Positions 30,350-42,130 of a DNA stretch of 64,000 nt are shown here, one piece after another. This stretch comes from Rosenbergiella gaditana (lineage in GTDB: Bacteria; Pseudomonadota; Gammaproteobacteria; Enterobacterales; Enterobacteriaceae), in the NCBI RefSeq assembly GCF_018494065.1, contig NZ_JABBFR010000003.1, forward strand, positions 124,001 through 188,000. The letters are read 5' to 3'. Every line of letters begins with the position of its first letter. The stretch's first letter is position 1. The notes beneath the pieces are model-generated. The model worked only from the letters and a program-made list of their open reading frames with translations, did no database searches and had not been told where the DNA came from. Position numbers and translations under genes: made by a program.

Positions 30350-31279
30350 TTAGCGCTGAGCCTGCTTGTTTGCAGCCTGTACATGTAACATATCTAACGC
30401 AACTGTTGCGGCTGCCAGTGCCGTAATATCGGCATGATCGTAGCCTGGTGCAACTTCAACCAAGTCCATTCCCACAATATTTAATCCCTGTAATCCACGG
30501 AGTAATTTTGTGGCTTTATCGCTGGTTAACCCTCCCACCACTGGGGTACCCGTACCTGGTGCATGAGCAGGGTCAAGGCAGTCTATATCAAAGGTCAGAT
30601 AGACCGGCAAGTCACCGACTGTTTGACGAATTTTAGCGAGAATGTCTTCCACCGCAGTATCGTTGACCCACGCTGCATCCAGTACATTGAAACCAAGTGA
30701 AGGATCGTATTCAGTCCGAATACCAATTTGAACAGAATGCGCGGGGTCGATAAGCCCTTCTTGCGGCGCAGTGTAGAACATGGTGCCATGGTCAAAGGTC
30801 GGTCCATTCGAATAGGTATCCGTGTGGGCATCAAAATGAACTAAGGCCATTTTACCAAAGTGTTTCGCATGAGCGCGCAGTAACGGCAAAGAAATATAGT
30901 GGTCGCCACCAAGGGTCAGCATACGCTTGCCATTTGCTAACAGTTTCTCAGCGTGTGCCTGTAATTTGGCCGACATATCCGCAGAATCACCAAAGGCATA
31001 CACCAAATCCCCTCCATCGACAACATTCAGCTGTTGGCGTAAGTCGAAACTCCACGGCCAGCGGCACCCTTCCCAGGCCAAGTGGGTAGAGACCTGACGA
31101 ATCGCATTGGGGCCGAGACGACTGCCTGGACGGCCTGACGTTGCGGCGTCAAAGGGGACGCCAGTAATCACCCATTCGGCATCACTTTCATAAGGTTGAA
31201 AATTGAGTGGGAAACGCAGAAAACCAAAGGCGTTAGACACCAGTGAGTTGTCATATTCGTTACCTAAGGTGTTGTACAT
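30350..31279 (-). CDS. speB: Agmatinase
   Basis: SpeB hydrolyses agmatine to putrescine and urea with two Mn ions. Ureohydrolase ligands are in GGDHYISLP (near residue 123), HFDAHTDTY (near 148) and [17 protein letters not shown] (near 230). The 309 residues compare with 306 in E. coli. It follows speA by 56 bp, so the two steps arginine to agmatine to putrescine are co-directional. Confidence 0.96.
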   Translation of the reverse strand: MYNTLGNEYDNSLVSNAFGFLRFPLNFQPYESDAEWVITGVPFDAATSGRPGSRLGPNAIRQVSTHLAWEGCRWPWSFDLRQQLNVVDGGDLVYAFGDSADMSAKLQAHAEKLLANGKRMLTLGGDHYISLPLLRAHAKHFGKMALVHFDAHTDTYSNGPTFDHGTMFYTAPQEGLIDPAHSVQIGIRTEYDPSLGFNVLDAAWVNDTAVEDILAKIRQTVGDLPVYLTFDIDCLDPAHAPGTGTPVVGGLTSDKATKLLRGLQGLNIVGMDLVEVAPGYDHADITALAAATVALDMLHVQAANKQAQR

Positions 31280-31335
31280 AGTATATTCTTTCCCTTTACA
31301 AGGGCGCTGACCATTCAGCGCCTAGACAGTATAAT

Positions 31336-33312
31336 TTATTCATCTTCCAAATAAGTGTAGCCATACAAGCCGCTCTCAAACTCGGACAAGAATTGGTCTC
31401 GAAGTTCTTCAGCAATATCGCTGGCTTTCACTTGATGATAGAACAGGCTAAGTAATTCTTGTGGATCCAGCTGAACGTATTCCAACATATCCGCGACGGT
31501 ATCCCCTTCATCGGATAACTCAACATCTACTTCACCATTTTCATTGACGTAAACGTTAACCGCTTCAGTATCGCCGAACAGGTTGTGCATGTTCCCCAAG
31601 ATTTCTTGATAAGCGCCGACCATAAAGAAGCCCAGCATAGGGGGATTTTCCGCATCATATTCCGGCATCGGCATCGTCGTCGCAATCCCATCACCGTCAA
31701 TGTAATGATCAATAGTGCCATCAGAATCACAAGTGATATCTAACAATACCGCCCTTCGCTTGGGTTGCTTATTCAGCCCTTCAAGTGGCAGGACTGGGAA
31801 GAGCTGATCGATCCCCCATGCATCAGGCATAGATTGAAATAGCGAGAAATTGACGTAAATCTTATCTGCCATGCGCTCTTGAAGTTCATCAATCACTGGC
31901 CGGTGCGCGCGGTTGCTCGGATCCAAATGCTGTTGGGTATAATGACAGATATTTAAATACAACTGCTCAGCCCAAGCGCGTTGTGTCAGTGTATAAATAC
32001 CTGATGAATATCCAGTATGGATATCAGATAAGTCGACTTGGCTGTCATGCAGCCACTCGCGTAATGACCGATGTCCCTGCGATTCGTGCATCTCCTGCCA
32101 CGTTTTCCACATACTTAATAAAGGACGCGGGGAGTCATCTTCTGGCGAGTTCGGCGGAGTAAAACTATTACGCTCAACACCAATAATGTTCGAAACCAAT
32201 ACTGTATGGTGTGCGGTCACAGCACGCCCTGACTCGGTAATGACGGTTGGGTGCTCTAAGCCATGTTCTTCACACGCTTCACCAATGGCATAAATGACAT
32301 TATTCGCATATTCATTTAATCCGTAATTCACTGAGCAGTCGGATTGCGAGCGAGTTCCTTCATAATCGACCCCTAAACCACCGCCTACATCAAAACATTT
32401 GATCTGTACCCCTAAACGGGCGAGTTCCACATAGAAACGGGCAGATTCACGAACGCCTGTGTAGATATCGCGGATATTTGCCATCTGCGACCCAAGATGG
32501 AAATGGAGTAACTGTAAACTCTCTAAGCGCCCGGCTTGGCGCATAATGTCGACCAATTCCAATACTTGTGAGGCTGACAGACCAAATTTCGATTTTTCAC
32601 CACCGCTTGATTGCCATTTACCGGAACCTTGCGACGCTAAGCGTGCGCGGATCCCTAAGCGCGGCACTACATTTAACCGTTCAGCTTCTTCAAGCACCAA
32701 ACGGATCTCTGTCATCTTTTCGATCACAAGATACACTTTATGACCGAGTTTTTCGCCGATTAGGGCTAAACGAATATATTCGCGGTCCTTATATCCATTA
32801 CACACAATCACCGAACGTGTTTGGCCTGCATGCGCTAAGACCGCCATCAATTCTGCTTTTGATCCCGCTTCCAGTCCTAAAGGTTCCCCCGAGTTAATCA
32901 GTGACTCAATGACTCGTTTATGTTGGTTAACCTTAATTGGATAGACAAGAAAATAGTCACCGCGGTAACCGAAAGATTCACGTGCGCGTTTAAATGCGGC
33001 ATTAATTGACCGCAGGCGATGCTGTAAGATTTGCGGGAAGCAAAATAACGCAGGTAGTCGCTGGCCTTGTGCTTCGCGTTCTTTAACTAGTTTAGCCAGA
33101 TCGACACGGGCCGAAAGAATGTCTGGATTTGGACAAACACTGATATGACCTAATTCATTGACGTCATAATAATTATTTCCCCACCAGGCAATATTGTAGG
33201 TGCGTAACATACGGCTCGCTTCTTGATCGTTGACTGCAACCTCTTGCATTGAACGCAGCTCACCATGTTCGCCAGCAGATGAACCTCGAATGTGTTTAAT
33301 GACGTCGGTCAT
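31336..33312 (-). CDS. speA: Biosynthetic arginine decarboxylase
   Basis: SpeA converts arginine to agmatine, using PLP and Mg. The 658-residue length equals E. coli SpeA. The PLP-binding lysine is in [10 protein letters not shown] near residue 127, the LHFHLGSQ segment is near 272 and the [18 protein letters not shown] phosphate loop is near 310. The acidic C-terminus ([12 protein letters not shown]) is typical. It is divergent from metK across 609 bp. Confidence 0.97.
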   Translation of the reverse strand: MTDVIKHIRGSSAGEHGELRSMQEVAVNDQEASRMLRTYNIAWWGNNYYDVNELGHISVCPNPDILSARVDLAKLVKEREAQGQRLPALFCFPQILQHRLRSINAAFKRARESFGYRGDYFLVYPIKVNQHKRVIESLINSGEPLGLEAGSKAELMAVLAHAGQTRSVIVCNGYKDREYIRLALIGEKLGHKVYLVIEKMTEIRLVLEEAERLNVVPRLGIRARLASQGSGKWQSSGGEKSKFGLSASQVLELVDIMRQAGRLESLQLLHFHLGSQMANIRDIYTGVRESARFYVELARLGVQIKCFDVGGGLGVDYEGTRSQSDCSVNYGLNEYANNVIYAIGEACEEHGLEHPTVITESGRAVTAHHTVLVSNIIGVERNSFTPPNSPEDDSPRPLLSMWKTWQEMHESQGHRSLREWLHDSQVDLSDIHTGYSSGIYTLTQRAWAEQLYLNICHYTQQHLDPSNRAHRPVIDELQERMADKIYVNFSLFQSMPDAWGIDQLFPVLPLEGLNKQPKRRAVLLDITCDSDGTIDHYIDGDGIATTMPMPEYDAENPPMLGFFMVGAYQEILGNMHNLFGDTEAVNVYVNENGEVDVELSDEGDTVADMLEYVQLDPQELLSLFYHQVKASDIAEELRDQFLSEFESGLYGYTYLEDE

Positions 33313-33646
33313 CTCATGCCTCTATCTCAGATAAAAAACAATTAAGTATTTACCCTAGCGTAACCCGCTAAGCACTGCAAATACTCGTCATGGGTCTAAC
33401 ACGTCCGCCACGTTTATGACGGATAATATAGGTGATGCAGAGAAAAAATAACTGTACGTGGTGACAGATTTACTGACGATAACTACAGTGATGGTCGATA
33501 AATCAAAAAGCGGCGTTGCCACACCCAGAATTCGGCATACTGCAAATCGAAAAAAATCTTTAAACCACTGTAATATATAATTTTATTTTTTTCATACCTA
33601 AGCGTGAAACCTGTCCATCACAGGTGGTAAAGCGGTTCGCGATTTA

Positions 33647-33728
33647 TACCCCTAAGGGGGTAAAAATGCAAAATGTTTGTCTTACGTCTAGGCTGTTATC
33701 AGTGTCTATGTGGCTGTCGATGCGCTAA
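33647..33728 (+). CDS. Candidate 20-codon leader ORF before metK
   Basis: ATG at 33666 opens a 20-codon frame (MQNVCLTSRLLSVSMWLSMR, stop at 33726). It is preceded at close spacing by the very strong Shine-Dalgarno AAGGGGG. That element is itself inside a hairpin (TACCCC 33647-33652 with GGGGTA 33657-33662), which would mask it. No function is known; chance cannot be excluded. It is the only coding candidate seen in the 609-bp speA-metK gap. The speA-proximal part of the gap (33313-33600) holds no feature I can support. Confidence 0.3.
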
Positions 33729-33772
33729 TCCAGAAAAATCGCTGGAATTAATCAGTGATCCTACCCTAGAAT

Positions 33773-33796
33773 AGACGTCCAGATGGAAAACCATCC
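33773..33796. promoter_or_regulatory. MetJ-box-like repeats upstream of metK
   Basis: Three contiguous 8-bp units (AGACGTCC, AGATGGAA, AACCATCC) resemble tandem met boxes (AGACGTCT); the first matches at 7 of 8 and the others are weaker. MetJ with S-adenosylmethionine represses metK in E. coli, which fits the position 126 bp upstream of the start. Confidence 0.55.
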
Positions 33797-33921
33797 GATG
33801 GTGTTTTCCTCTCAATTTACTATTCAAGGTCGTCGTGCTATCAGCGATAAGATGGCGATGTTGAGGCAGCACCAATTATGAGTGCACGCGAATTAAATCC
33901 CTTAAGCAAGGTAACTATATA

Positions 33922-35076
33922 ATGGCTAAACATCTTTTCACCTCAGAATCCGTCTCAGAAGGGCATCCCGATAAAATCGCCGATCAAATCTCTGATGCCG
34001 TATTAGATGCGATCCTTGAGCAAGACCCCAAAGCACGTGTGGCCTGTGAGACCTATGTGAAAACTGGCATGGTTTTAGTTGGCGGTGAAATTACGACCTC
34101 AGCTTGGGTCGATATCGAAGAAATCGCTCGTCAAACTGTACGTGATATCGGCTATGTTCACTCCGATATGGGCTTTGATGCAAACTCCTGTGCGGTACTG
34201 AATGCCATTGGTAAACAATCGCCAGATATTAATCAAGGTGTTGACCGTAAAGATCCGCTTGACCAGGGTGCCGGTGACCAAGGATTAATGTTTGGTTACG
34301 CAACCAATGAAACTGATGTGTTGATGCCTGCTCCAGTGACTTACGCTCACCGTTTAGTACAACGCCAATCCGAAGTACGTAAAGACGGTACTCTGCCTTG
34401 GTTACGTCCAGATGCTAAAAGCCAAGTCACCTTCCAATATGATGGCGACAAAATTGTCGGTATCGACGCAGTTGTTCTTTCTACCCAACATGCAGAACAG
34501 ATCGGTCAAAAAGAGCTGCAAGAAGCTGTAATGGAGACCATTATCAAGCCTGTACTGCCGACCGAGTGGCTCACCCCTAGCACCAAATATTTCATCAACC
34601 CGACAGGGCGTTTTGTTATTGGTGGCCCAATGGGTGACTGCGGATTAACCGGACGTAAAATTATTGTTGATACCTACGGCGGTATGGCGCGTCACGGCGG
34701 CGGTGCATTTTCAGGTAAAGATCCGTCTAAAGTTGACCGCTCTGCTGCTTATGCCGCGCGTTATGTGGCGAAGAATATTGTTGCTGCTGGCCTGGCAGAC
34801 CGTTGTGAAATTCAGGTTTCTTACGCAATTGGTGTCGCTGAACCGACTTCAATCATGGTCGAGACTTTCGGTACCGAAAAGCTACCAACTGAGCAATTAA
34901 CCCTGCTGGTGCGCGAGTTCTTCGACCTACGTCCTTACGGTTTGATCCAGATGTTAGATCTACTTCACCCTATTTACCGTGAAACTGCGGCTTATGGACA
35001 CTTTGGCCGTGAGCACTTCCCATGGGAAAAAACGGATAAAGCTGAAGCACTGCGTGATGCGGCTAATTTAAAATAG
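33922..35076 (+). CDS. metK: S-adenosylmethionine synthase
   Basis: MetK makes S-adenosylmethionine from methionine and ATP. The 384 residues equal the E. coli length. Features include [20 protein letters not shown] at the N-terminus, [12 protein letters not shown] (near residue 115) and the P-loop-like [19 protein letters not shown] (near 258). It is monocistronic by its clear downstream terminator. Confidence 0.98.
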   Translation: MAKHLFTSESVSEGHPDKIADQISDAVLDAILEQDPKARVACETYVKTGMVLVGGEITTSAWVDIEEIARQTVRDIGYVHSDMGFDANSCAVLNAIGKQSPDINQGVDRKDPLDQGAGDQGLMFGYATNETDVLMPAPVTYAHRLVQRQSEVRKDGTLPWLRPDAKSQVTFQYDGDKIVGIDAVVLSTQHAEQIGQKELQEAVMETIIKPVLPTEWLTPSTKYFINPTGRFVIGGPMGDCGLTGRKIIVDTYGGMARHGGGAFSGKDPSKVDRSAAYAARYVAKNIVAAGLADRCEIQVSYAIGVAEPTSIMVETFGTEKLPTEQLTLLVREFFDLRPYGLIQMLDLLHPIYRETAAYGHFGREHFPWEKTDKAEALRDAANLK

Positions 35077-35083
35077 TTCCTCA

Positions 35084-35113
35084 AAATAGGGCGGGAGAAT
35101 TTCCGCCCTATTT
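35084..35113 (+). terminator. Terminator of metK
   Basis: AAATAGGGCGG and CCGCCCTATTT form a perfect 11-bp stem with an 8-nt loop, 7 bp after the metK stop. Confidence 0.85.
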
Positions 35114-35175
35114 CTACCCTTCGCCGTCCCCTCATATCCCCTTAAAAAATCAGAGCGCGCCTCTATCACTCCTGA

Positions 35176-35191
35176 GTGAAAACGTTTACAA
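35176..35191. promoter_or_regulatory. Upstream GalR/GalS-like operator
   Basis: GTGAAAACGTTTACAA matches the GalR/GalS consensus GTGTAANCGNTTACAC in all but two specified positions. It lies 276 bp upstream of galP. Confidence 0.55.
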
Positions 35192-35355
35192 GGTCTTTTC
35201 CTAGCCTAAATAGAGTCTATTTCACCAATTGGTAAAAAAAATATGATTTATTCAGCGGTTAAGGCTATAAATAGTCGATATTTTTATATAGTTCCGTCAA
35301 GAACCAGTGAACCAGACCTTGAAGAAGTTGTTGAATAACTTTTAATGAGTCTTAA

Positions 35356-35371
35356 ATGTAATCGATTACAT
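35356..35371. promoter_or_regulatory. Promoter-proximal GalR/GalS-like operator
   Basis: ATGTAATCGATTACAT is a perfect 16-bp palindrome that matches GTGTAANCGNTTACAC except for the outermost bases. It adjoins a CRP-like site and is 96 bp upstream of galP. GalR and GalS repress galP in E. coli. Confidence 0.7.
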
Positions 35372-35374
35372 CGC

Positions 35375-35390
35375 TGTGAGCTGGCTCACT
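35375..35390. promoter_or_regulatory. CRP-like site upstream of galP
   Basis: TGTGA-N6-TCACT matches the CRP consensus TGTGA-N6-TCACA at 9 of 10 specified bases. -10-like hexamers follow at 35402-35407 (TATAAT) and 35412-35417 (TAAGAT). With the second, the site would be centred near -41.5, a class II position. Confidence 0.65.
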
Positions 35391-35451
35391 GATAATTGAC
35401 ATATAATTACGTAAGATCACTACGATAAGAAATCTAACATCGGAGGCATTC

Positions 35452-36849
35452 ATGCCTGTAAATACATCTAAACGTAGAACGTCTAATAAAATGATGACGT
35501 TTTTCGTCTGTTTTCTCGCTGCACTCGCCGGTTTATTATTTGGTTTAGACATCGGGGTTATTGCCGGAGCTCTACCCTTCATTGCCAAAGAATTCAATGT
35601 GACACCTCATCAACAAGAGTGGATCGTAAGCTCAATGATGTTTGGTGCCGCAGTGGGCGCTGTCGGCAGTGGCTGGATGTCCTCGTCACTTGGTCGTAAA
35701 AAGAGCTTAATGGCGGGAGCCATCCTGTTCGTTATTGGCTCATTATGGTCAGCCCTAGCGACCTCACCTGAAATGTTGATTGCAGCACGGGTACTGCTAG
35801 GATTAGCTGTCGGTATTGCTTCTTATACTGCGCCGCTTTACCTCTCTGAAATCGCCCCGGAAAAAATTCGCGGAAGTATGATTTCTCTTTACCAACTGAT
35901 GATTACTATCGGTATTCTTGGCGCTTATCTCTCAGATACCGCGCTGAGCTACAGTGGTGATTGGCGTTGGATGTTGGGTGTGATCACTATCCCTGCTGCA
36001 TTATTACTTGTCGGCGTCGTATTCCTGCCAAATAGCCCGCGTTGGTTAGCGGCTAAAGGGCAATTTTATGACGCACAGAAAGTCCTTGATCGCCTTCGTG
36101 ATACAAGCGAACAAGCTAAACGCGAATTAGACGAAATCCGTGAAAGCTTAAAAATCAAGCAAACGGGTTGGGCACTGTTTAAAGACAATAGTAATTTCCG
36201 CCGTGCCGTTTATCTGGGAGTATTACTGCAAGTTGTGCAGCAATTTACCGGTATGAACGTCATTATGTATTACGCGCCGAAAATTTTTGAAATTGCAGGG
36301 TTCACCAATACTACCGAGCAAATGTGGGGAACGGTGATTGTTGGTTTAGTCAACGTACTCGCAACCTTCATTGCAATTGGGCTGGTTGACCGTTGGGGCC
36401 GTAAGCCAACACTGGTCCTAGGCTTTATTGTAATGGCCGCAGGGATGGGTGTATTAGGAACAATGCTTCATCTCGGCATCCACTCAGCTGGTGCGCAATA
36501 CTTCGCTATCGCGATGCTATTAATGTTTATTATTGGTTTCGCAATGAGTGCAGGTCCATTAATCTGGGTACTTTGCTCTGAAATCCAACCGCTGAAAGGC
36601 CGCGACTTCGGTATTACTGTTTCAACGGCGACCAACTGGATTGCGAATATGATTGTCGGTGCGACCTTCTTAACTCTACTGAATAATTTAGGCAATGCGG
36701 GGACCTTCTGGTTATACGCAGCACTGAATGTTGTCTTCATCATTCTGACTCTGTGTCTGATTCCAGAAACGAAAAATGTTTCACTGGAACACATTGAAAG
36801 AAACCTGATGCAAGGTAAAAAACTAAAAGAAATCGGTTCGCGCGATTAA
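35452..36849 (+). CDS. galP: Galactose-proton symporter
   Basis: GalP is a major-facilitator sugar porter of the inner membrane. The 465-residue product (E. coli 464) shows twelve hydrophobic segments and the family motifs GRKKSLMAG after TM2, [12 protein letters not shown] before the central loop, the [17 protein letters not shown] substrate segment near residue 260, and DRWGRKPTL near 320. The C-terminal [12 protein letters not shown] is typical. A strong CGGAGG precedes the ATG. Control by GalR/GalS and CRP is suggested by the upstream sites. Confidence 0.95.
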   Translation: MPVNTSKRRTSNKMMTFFVCFLAALAGLLFGLDIGVIAGALPFIAKEFNVTPHQQEWIVSSMMFGAAVGAVGSGWMSSSLGRKKSLMAGAILFVIGSLWSALATSPEMLIAARVLLGLAVGIASYTAPLYLSEIAPEKIRGSMISLYQLMITIGILGAYLSDTALSYSGDWRWMLGVITIPAALLLVGVVFLPNSPRWLAAKGQFYDAQKVLDRLRDTSEQAKRELDEIRESLKIKQTGWALFKDNSNFRRAVYLGVLLQVVQQFTGMNVIMYYAPKIFEIAGFTNTTEQMWGTVIVGLVNVLATFIAIGLVDRWGRKPTLVLGFIVMAAGMGVLGTMLHLGIHSAGAQYFAIAMLLMFIIGFAMSAGPLIWVLCSEIQPLKGRDFGITVSTATNWIANMIVGATFLTLLNNLGNAGTFWLYAALNVVFIILTLCLIPETKNVSLEHIERNLMQGKKLKEIGSRD

Positions 36850-36857
36850 TCATACTA

Positions 36858-36885
36858 GGGGGGTGACAAGTTCACCCCTTTTTTT
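36858..36885 (+). terminator. Terminator of galP
   Basis: GGGGTGA and TCACCCC pair around a short loop and are followed by TTTTTTT, 10 bp after the galP stop. The sprT start follows within 17 bp. Confidence 0.85.
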
Positions 36886-36901
36886 ATGTTATCCTTACCC
36901 A

Positions 36902-37438
36902 ATGAAAAAAAATCTTCGCCTGCCTATCGCTTTACAGCAAGCCATTTATCGCTCGCTTCGCCATCACCTCAACCTTGCCGCCCCTCTTTTCGATGATCCT
37001 TTACCTGAGCCCTCCATCAGTTGGCAACAACGCGGAACCACTGCAGGCAGTGCATGGCTAAAGGAGTGGCAAATCCGACTGAACCCTGTGCTCTGTGAAG
37101 AGAATCAACAAGCGTTTGTGGAACAAGTGGTCCCGCATGAACTTGCGCATCTGCTGGTATGGAAAAAATTTGGCCGCGTGGCCCCTCATGGTCGTGAGTG
37201 GCGCTGGATGATGGAAGAAATTTTACAGGTAAAAGCCGAACGCACTCATCACTTTACCACTACCTCAGTCGCTGGTCAGACGTTCCCGTATCACTGCGAA
37301 TGCCAGCAACACGCCCTCACCTTACGTCGTCATAACCGCGTGGTGCGCGGGGAAACCGAATATCGCTGCCGACGCTGCGCCCACCCCTTACATTTAGGTG
37401 AATTTAAAGCGTCGAAAACGGAAACTTCTGACTCTTGA
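36902..37438 (+). CDS. sprT: SprT family zinc metalloprotease-like protein
   Basis: SprT-like proteins have a zinc-metalloprotease fold; the bacterial role is not well defined. From the ATG at 36902 ([20 protein letters not shown]) the product is 178 residues against 165 in E. coli. The zinc motif [12 protein letters not shown] (HExxH) is near residue 79, and a C-terminal Cys pair region ([17 protein letters not shown]) forms a zinc ribbon. An earlier in-frame start at 36863 would begin inside the galP terminator and was rejected. Confidence 0.9.
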   Translation: MKKNLRLPIALQQAIYRSLRHHLNLAAPLFDDPLPEPSISWQQRGTTAGSAWLKEWQIRLNPVLCEENQQAFVEQVVPHELAHLLVWKKFGRVAPHGREWRWMMEEILQVKAERTHHFTTTSVAGQTFPYHCECQQHALTLRRHNRVVRGETEYRCRRCAHPLHLGEFKASKTETSDS

Positions 37439-37518
37439 GAGGCTGACTTTTGTACAGATGTTCGCACTGGGATGGGGTATTATGGCGCATTGATGTCACT
37501 TTGATATATTTCTAGAAT

Positions 37519-38208
37519 ATGCGCCTCAAAATGGGTTTATTAACTTTACTTTTTTCAATTACTCCAGCCTTTGCAAAAGTCTACCTACAGAATAATTTTC
37601 AAGCGGCGAAAAAGGCCTCTGTTGAGGTTAACCAAGGTGCAAAAGAATTTTATTGTGGATGTGATATTGATTGGCAAGGTAAAAAAGGGATCCCTGATTT
37701 AACCTCCTGTGGTTATCAGCCACGAAAGAATGCCCAACGTGCCGCGCGAATAGAGTGGGAACATGTGGTGCCAGCTTGGGTATTTGGCCATCAACGCCAA
37801 TGCTGGCAACAAGGAGGGAGAAAAAATTGTCGCAAAGATAGCGAGTATCGCAGAATAGAATCCGACCTACATAATCTCGAACCGGCTATTGGTGAAGTGA
37901 ATGGCGATCGCAATAACTTTGCTTACAGCCAGTGGAATGGCACCCCCTCACAATACGGTGCTTGTGAGATGATTAATGATTTTAAAGCTAAACTAACCCA
38001 GCCGGCAGCGCGTGCCCGTGGCCCGATTGCACGGATCACCTTGTATATGCGCGACCAATACCACCTTTCCCTCTCTCGCCAGCAAACACAGCTATTAATG
38101 GCTTGGAATAAGCTTTATCCCGTGACACCTTGGGAGTGTCAGCGTGACCGGCGTATCAGCCAAATACAGGGAAATGCGAACCCTTGGGTTGCCCAGCAAT
38201 GCCATTAA
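37519..38208 (+). CDS. endA: Endonuclease I
   Basis: EndA is a periplasmic non-specific DNA endonuclease with a beta-beta-alpha-metal site. The 229-residue precursor has a short signal peptide ([19 protein letters not shown]). [19 protein letters not shown] contains the catalytic HVVPAW region near residue 87, and [20 protein letters not shown] is conserved near 115. Several cysteines suggest disulfide-stabilised export. Same place as in E. coli, between sprT and rsmE. Confidence 0.94.
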   Translation: MRLKMGLLTLLFSITPAFAKVYLQNNFQAAKKASVEVNQGAKEFYCGCDIDWQGKKGIPDLTSCGYQPRKNAQRAARIEWEHVVPAWVFGHQRQCWQQGGRKNCRKDSEYRRIESDLHNLEPAIGEVNGDRNNFAYSQWNGTPSQYGACEMINDFKAKLTQPAARARGPIARITLYMRDQYHLSLSRQQTQLLMAWNKLYPVTPWECQRDRRISQIQGNANPWVAQQCH

Positions 38209-38307
38209 TCAGTAACGCTACTCGATTGCAATTCGTCGGTTCAGCGGTCAAGCTATAAGGTATAGACATGAAGGTTATTCATTTATTTTTTATTAAGAGA
38301 TAAGACC

Positions 38308-39039
38308 ATGCGCATTCCCCGCATCTTTCATCCTGAAACGCTCCAAAATCATCAACGTATTCAGCTTTCTGAAGACGCCGCCAATCATGTTGGCCGAGTA
38401 TTACGCATGGTCGCCGGACAACAGGTTCTGTTATTTGACGGCAGTAACCACGTATTTCTTTCTGATATCGTGGAAGCCAGTAAAAAACAGGTCATCGTTG
38501 AAACCTCCAGCGCAGAACTCGACGATCGTGAGTCCCCTCTCGATATCCATCTGGGACAAGTGCTGTCACGGGGGGAGAAGATGGAATTCACCATCCAAAA
38601 ATCAATTGAATTAGGGGTTAACACTATTACGCCTTTAATCTCAGAGCGTTGTGGTGTAAAACTGGATAAAGAGCGGCTTGAAAAAAAGCTGTCACAGTGG
38701 CAAAAAATTGCTATTGCGGCCTGTGAACAATGTGGACGAAATCGCATTCCCGATATTCGTCCTGTCATGACCTTGGCAGAGTGGCTTTCCGAACCCAGTG
38801 ATGCGCTAAAGCTCAATCTGCATCCACGTGCCTCGCAAAGCATTAATCGTCTTACCCTACCCAATAATAAGGTGAGATTACTTATCGGGCCGGAAGGCGG
38901 CTTATCGGCCGCTGAGATTGAACAAGCCAGCGCTGATAATTTTACAGATATTTTGTTGGGCCCACGGGTATTACGTACCGAAACCACAGCATTAACCGCT
39001 ATTACCGCATTACAGGTGAGATTTGGCGATTTAGGATAA
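38308..39039 (+). CDS. rsmE: 16S rRNA m3U1498 methyltransferase
   Basis: RsmE methylates N3 of U1498 in 16S rRNA. The 243-residue SPOUT enzyme has an N-terminal PUA-like domain ([19 protein letters not shown]) and the C-terminal knot motifs [17 protein letters not shown] and [16 protein letters not shown] long reverse frame lies across this gene but is a shadow. It is followed by gshB as in E. coli. Confidence 0.96.
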   Translation: MRIPRIFHPETLQNHQRIQLSEDAANHVGRVLRMVAGQQVLLFDGSNHVFLSDIVEASKKQVIVETSSAELDDRESPLDIHLGQVLSRGEKMEFTIQKSIELGVNTITPLISERCGVKLDKERLEKKLSQWQKIAIAACEQCGRNRIPDIRPVMTLAEWLSEPSDALKLNLHPRASQSINRLTLPNNKVRLLIGPEGGLSAAEIEQASADNFTDILLGPRVLRTETTALTAITALQVRFGDLG

Positions 39040-39134
39040 TATGTTATCTGGCATCTTCCGTGAAATGGCCCGCTTATCCTTAGGTATACTGAGGCCTTTG
39101 CTAGCATATACTATATATTTTGAAGGGGTTGTGA

Positions 39135-40085
39135 ATGATTAAGCTGGGCATTGTGATGGATCCTATTACAACCATCAATATCAAGAAAGATAGCAGTTTT
39201 GCGATGTTGTTAGCGGCACAAAAACGCGGTTATGAAATCCATTATATGGAGATGAATGATTTATCATTACGCAAAGGTGTTGCCTTCGCGCGAACGCGCG
39301 GCTTAACCGTTATGCAAAATGAAGAGAAATGGTTTGAGTTCACTAGCGAGCAAACCTTACCTCTCGCCGATCTTGATGTGATCCTTATGCGTAAAGATCC
39401 CCCTTTTGATACCGAGTTTGTCTACGCGACCTATCTTTTAGAAAGAGCTGAAGAGCAAGGCACGCTGATTGTAAACAAGCCCCAAAGTCTACGCGATTGT
39501 AATGAAAAACTTTTCACCGCCTGGTTCGCTGAGTTAACCCCTGATACCTTGGTTACTCGAAGTCGTGAAACGTTACGTGATTTCTGGCAAGAACATGGTG
39601 ATATCATCATGAAGCCACTTGATGGTATGGGAGGAGCGTCAATTTTCCGTGTTAAACAAGACGATCCTAATTTTTCCGTGATCTGGGAAACCCTTACCCA
39701 GCAAGGTACTCAATTTTGTATGGCCCAAAACTTCGTCCCTGAAATTAAACAAGGCGATAAACGGGTTCTGATTGTCGATGGCGAACCTGTTCCATATTGT
39801 TTAGCTCGTATTCCTCAGTCCGGCGAGACACGTGGTAACTTAGCTGCCGGTGGACGCGGTGAGCCACGCCCGTTAACTGAGAGTGACTGGGCTATTGCCC
39901 GTAAAGTGGCTCCAACGCTTAAAGAAAAAGGGCTTATTTTTGTTGGACTAGATATCATTGGCGATAAATTAACAGAAATAAACGTCACCAGCCCTACCTG
40001 TATTCGCGAAATTGAAGCTGAATTCCCGGTGTCAATTACTGGTATGCTGATGGACGCTATTGAAAAACGTTTAGCTAACGCATAA
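39135..40085 (+). CDS. gshB: Glutathione synthetase
   Basis: GshB joins gamma-glutamylcysteine and glycine with ATP. The 316-residue ATP-grasp protein begins [34 protein letters not shown] near residue 160, [20 protein letters not shown] near 215 and [13 protein letters not shown] near 280 are the nucleotide and magnesium elements. It is 60 bp upstream of yqgE and likely heads a gshB-yqgE-ruvX unit. Confidence 0.97.
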   Translation: MIKLGIVMDPITTINIKKDSSFAMLLAAQKRGYEIHYMEMNDLSLRKGVAFARTRGLTVMQNEEKWFEFTSEQTLPLADLDVILMRKDPPFDTEFVYATYLLERAEEQGTLIVNKPQSLRDCNEKLFTAWFAELTPDTLVTRSRETLRDFWQEHGDIIMKPLDGMGGASIFRVKQDDPNFSVIWETLTQQGTQFCMAQNFVPEIKQGDKRVLIVDGEPVPYCLARIPQSGETRGNLAAGGRGEPRPLTESDWAIARKVAPTLKEKGLIFVGLDIIGDKLTEINVTSPTCIREIEAEFPVSITGMLMDAIEKRLANA

Positions 40086-40144
40086 TTTTGTTCAACCTTT
40101 CTGGTAGCCCTGCGGTTATCAGAAACCTAATCACTCGAGACGGT

Positions 40145-40708
40145 ATGAATTTACAGCACCATTTCCTGATTGCAATGCCCACGTTAGAGGACCCTTTATT
40201 CAAGCGCTCCGTGGTTTACATCTGTGAACATAACAATGACGGTGCTATGGGGATTATCATCAATAAACCTTTAGAAAATCTAAACGTTGAACGGGTATTA
40301 GCCAAACTTGATATTGAGCTTTCTGGGGATGGCTCCCAACGCCAGCTTGAACAACCGGTATTTACCGGTGGTCCCATGTCTGAAGACCGTGGATTTATCC
40401 TTCATACCATGCCACAAAAATATGCATCCAGTATCGAGGTCTCTCCCGAGACAGTGGTCACAACCTCTAAAGATGTCCTTGAAGCCTTAACCACTGACCA
40501 CCCTCCCCAACACGTATTGGTGGCACTGGGGTATTGCGCGTGGGAACAACAACAGCTTGAAAATGAAATTTTGGAGAATGCCTGGCTTACCGTTCCCGCC
40601 ACCAGCGACATTATTTTCCATTTACCGGCATCAGAACGTTGGTCGGCCGCAGCAGCAAAATTAGGCATTAATATTCATACTATTGCCAGTGAAGCAGGAC
40701 ACAGTTAA
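40145..40708 (+). CDS. yqgE: YqgE family protein (UPF0301)
   Basis: A conserved cytosolic protein of unknown function (AlgH family). The ATG at 40145 gives [20 protein letters not shown] and 187 residues, exactly the E. coli length; an earlier in-frame start at 40088 would add 19 residues without homology. [10 protein letters not shown] near residue 33 and [14 protein letters not shown] near 75 are family signatures. Its stop overlaps the ruvX start by one base (TAATG). Confidence 0.94.
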   Translation: MNLQHHFLIAMPTLEDPLFKRSVVYICEHNNDGAMGIIINKPLENLNVERVLAKLDIELSGDGSQRQLEQPVFTGGPMSEDRGFILHTMPQKYASSIEVSPETVVTTSKDVLEALTTDHPPQHVLVALGYCAWEQQQLENEILENAWLTVPATSDIIFHLPASERWSAAAAKLGINIHTIASEAGHS

Positions 40709-41127
40709 TGAGTAATCACACCATCATTGCTTTCGATTTTGGTACTCGCAGTATCGGAATTGCAGTGGGCCAAACCTTGACGGCGACAGCATCCCCTCTC
40801 AGTGCAGTCAAAGCTCAAGATGGCGTACCCGATTGGAACGTGATTGAAAAAGTGGTCAACGAGTGGCAGCCAGATTATTTAGTCGTGGGCTTACCGCTTA
40901 ATATGGACGGTAGTGAGCAAGAATTAACGCAGCGAGCAAAAAAGTTTGCCAACCGCCTGCATGGCCGGCTAGGGAAAAAAGTCGAGCTGCAAGATGAACG
41001 GTTAAGCACAACGGAAGCCCGATCTCGTCTCTTTGAGAAAGGCGGTTTTAAATCTTTGTCGAAAGGACGCGTTGATTCACAGTCTGCGGTAATTATTTTA
41101 GAAAGTTGGTTTGAAAATCTTTATTGA
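40708..41127 (+). CDS. ruvX: YqgF/RuvX family nuclease-like protein
   Basis: An RNase H-fold protein implicated in 16S rRNA 5' maturation and formerly called a Holliday-junction resolvase. The 139 residues include [15 protein letters not shown] near residue 8, [13 protein letters not shown] near 71, DERLSTTEA near 97 and [16 protein letters not shown] near 119. It is coupled to yqgE and overlaps the convergent yggR by 35 nt. Confidence 0.94.
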   Translation: MSNHTIIAFDFGTRSIGIAVGQTLTATASPLSAVKAQDGVPDWNVIEKVVNEWQPDYLVVGLPLNMDGSEQELTQRAKKFANRLHGRLGKKVELQDERLSTTEARSRLFEKGGFKSLSKGRVDSQSAVIILESWFENLY

Positions 41128-42130
41128 TAGCGGTTTGGACTGAAACGACTTCCTGTTCATTGCACCGTTCAAGCGATTGACGAAATGAAATCATCCCTTC
41201 TTGATTAGCCTGTTCCAGTTGCCCCTGCAGCTGATGAAATTTTGCTTCGCGGATCAGGTTTCCAACGGCTTTAGTGTTAATCAATAGCTCATAAATGGGC
41301 CGCGCTTTTCCTGCATGGAATTGCAGTTGCTGTGCTAACACCGCACGTAAGCTTTGTGCAAGTTGTTGGCGTGCAGTATCTCGTTCATGTGCAGGAAAGG
41401 CATCCACTAACCGCTGCAACGCATGAGTAGTATCCGTACTGTGAAGCGTTGCGAGGACGAGATGCCCTGTTTCAGCGGCGGTAAACGCCAGTTGTATTGT
41501 CGTTTTATCGCGTAATTCTCCAATTACAATAATATCGGGATCTTGACGTAAAGCCGCAACGATGCCGTTGGATAAGTCACTGACATGTTCTCCAATTTCC
41601 CGCTGCTGGATTAAGCATTGCAGAGGGCTATGGCAAAATTCTATAGGGTCTTCGAGCATCAGAATATGTCGCTGACACTGTTGATTAAGATGGTCTATCA
41701 ATGCCGTGAGAGTGGTTGATTTGCCTGATCCCGTTGCGCCTGTAACAAGGAGTAAGCCATCATCTCCTTTAACTAACTGCAGTAAGGCTCTAGGCACCTG
41801 CAAATGCTCAATACCCATCACCTGTACTGGAAGTATTCGTAGTGAGAGCGATAAACCCTGTTGCTGTTTAAAAAGGGATGCCCGAACACGCACTCCCTGC
41901 TCACTGGAAAATGCAAAGTCGCAATGCCCCTGCTCAGCCAGCTGCTGCTGTAATCGCGCCGTGATCCTCTGGCTAAAAAATACGTCAAACCAAGCATTGG
42001 TCAGTTTCTCTGTATGAGGAATGATGTAGATTCTATTTTCTCTACGCCAACGGGGAAATTCTCCGCAGCATAGGTGTAGATCGCTCGCGTTATGTTTTAC
42101 ACTACGCGCAATTAATTCTGTTAACTCCAT
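41093..42130 (-). CDS. yggR: PilT-like twitching ATPase YggR
   Basis: A secretion-type ATPase related to PilT, present in many enterobacteria without a full type IV pilus at the locus. The 345-residue product carries Walker [11 protein letters not shown] near residue 133, the Asp box LMLEDPIEF, Walker [14 protein letters not shown] near 199 and the His box [13 protein letters not shown]. Its 3' end runs 35 nt into ruvX. It is divergent from yggS with only 14 bp between start codons. Confidence 0.9.
   Translation of the reverse strand: MELTELIARSVKHNASDLHLCCGEFPRWRRENRIYIIPHTEKLTNAWFDVFFSQRITARLQQQLAEQGHCDFAFSSEQGVRVRASLFKQQQGLSLSLRILPVQVMGIEHLQVPRALLQLVKGDDGLLLVTGATGSGKSTTLTALIDHLNQQCQRHILMLEDPIEFCHSPLQCLIQQREIGEHVSDLSNGIVAALRQDPDIIVIGELRDKTTIQLAFTAAETGHLVLATLHSTDTTHALQRLVDAFPAHERDTARQQLAQSLRAVLAQQLQFHAGKARPIYELLINTKAVGNLIREAKFHQLQGQLEQANQEGMISFRQSLERCNEQEVVSVQTAINKDFQTNFLK

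Noticed and set aside
38385..39107. 240-codon reverse frame across rsmE
   Set aside because: It is the antisense shadow of a full-length, well-conserved rsmE and has no recognisable domain.
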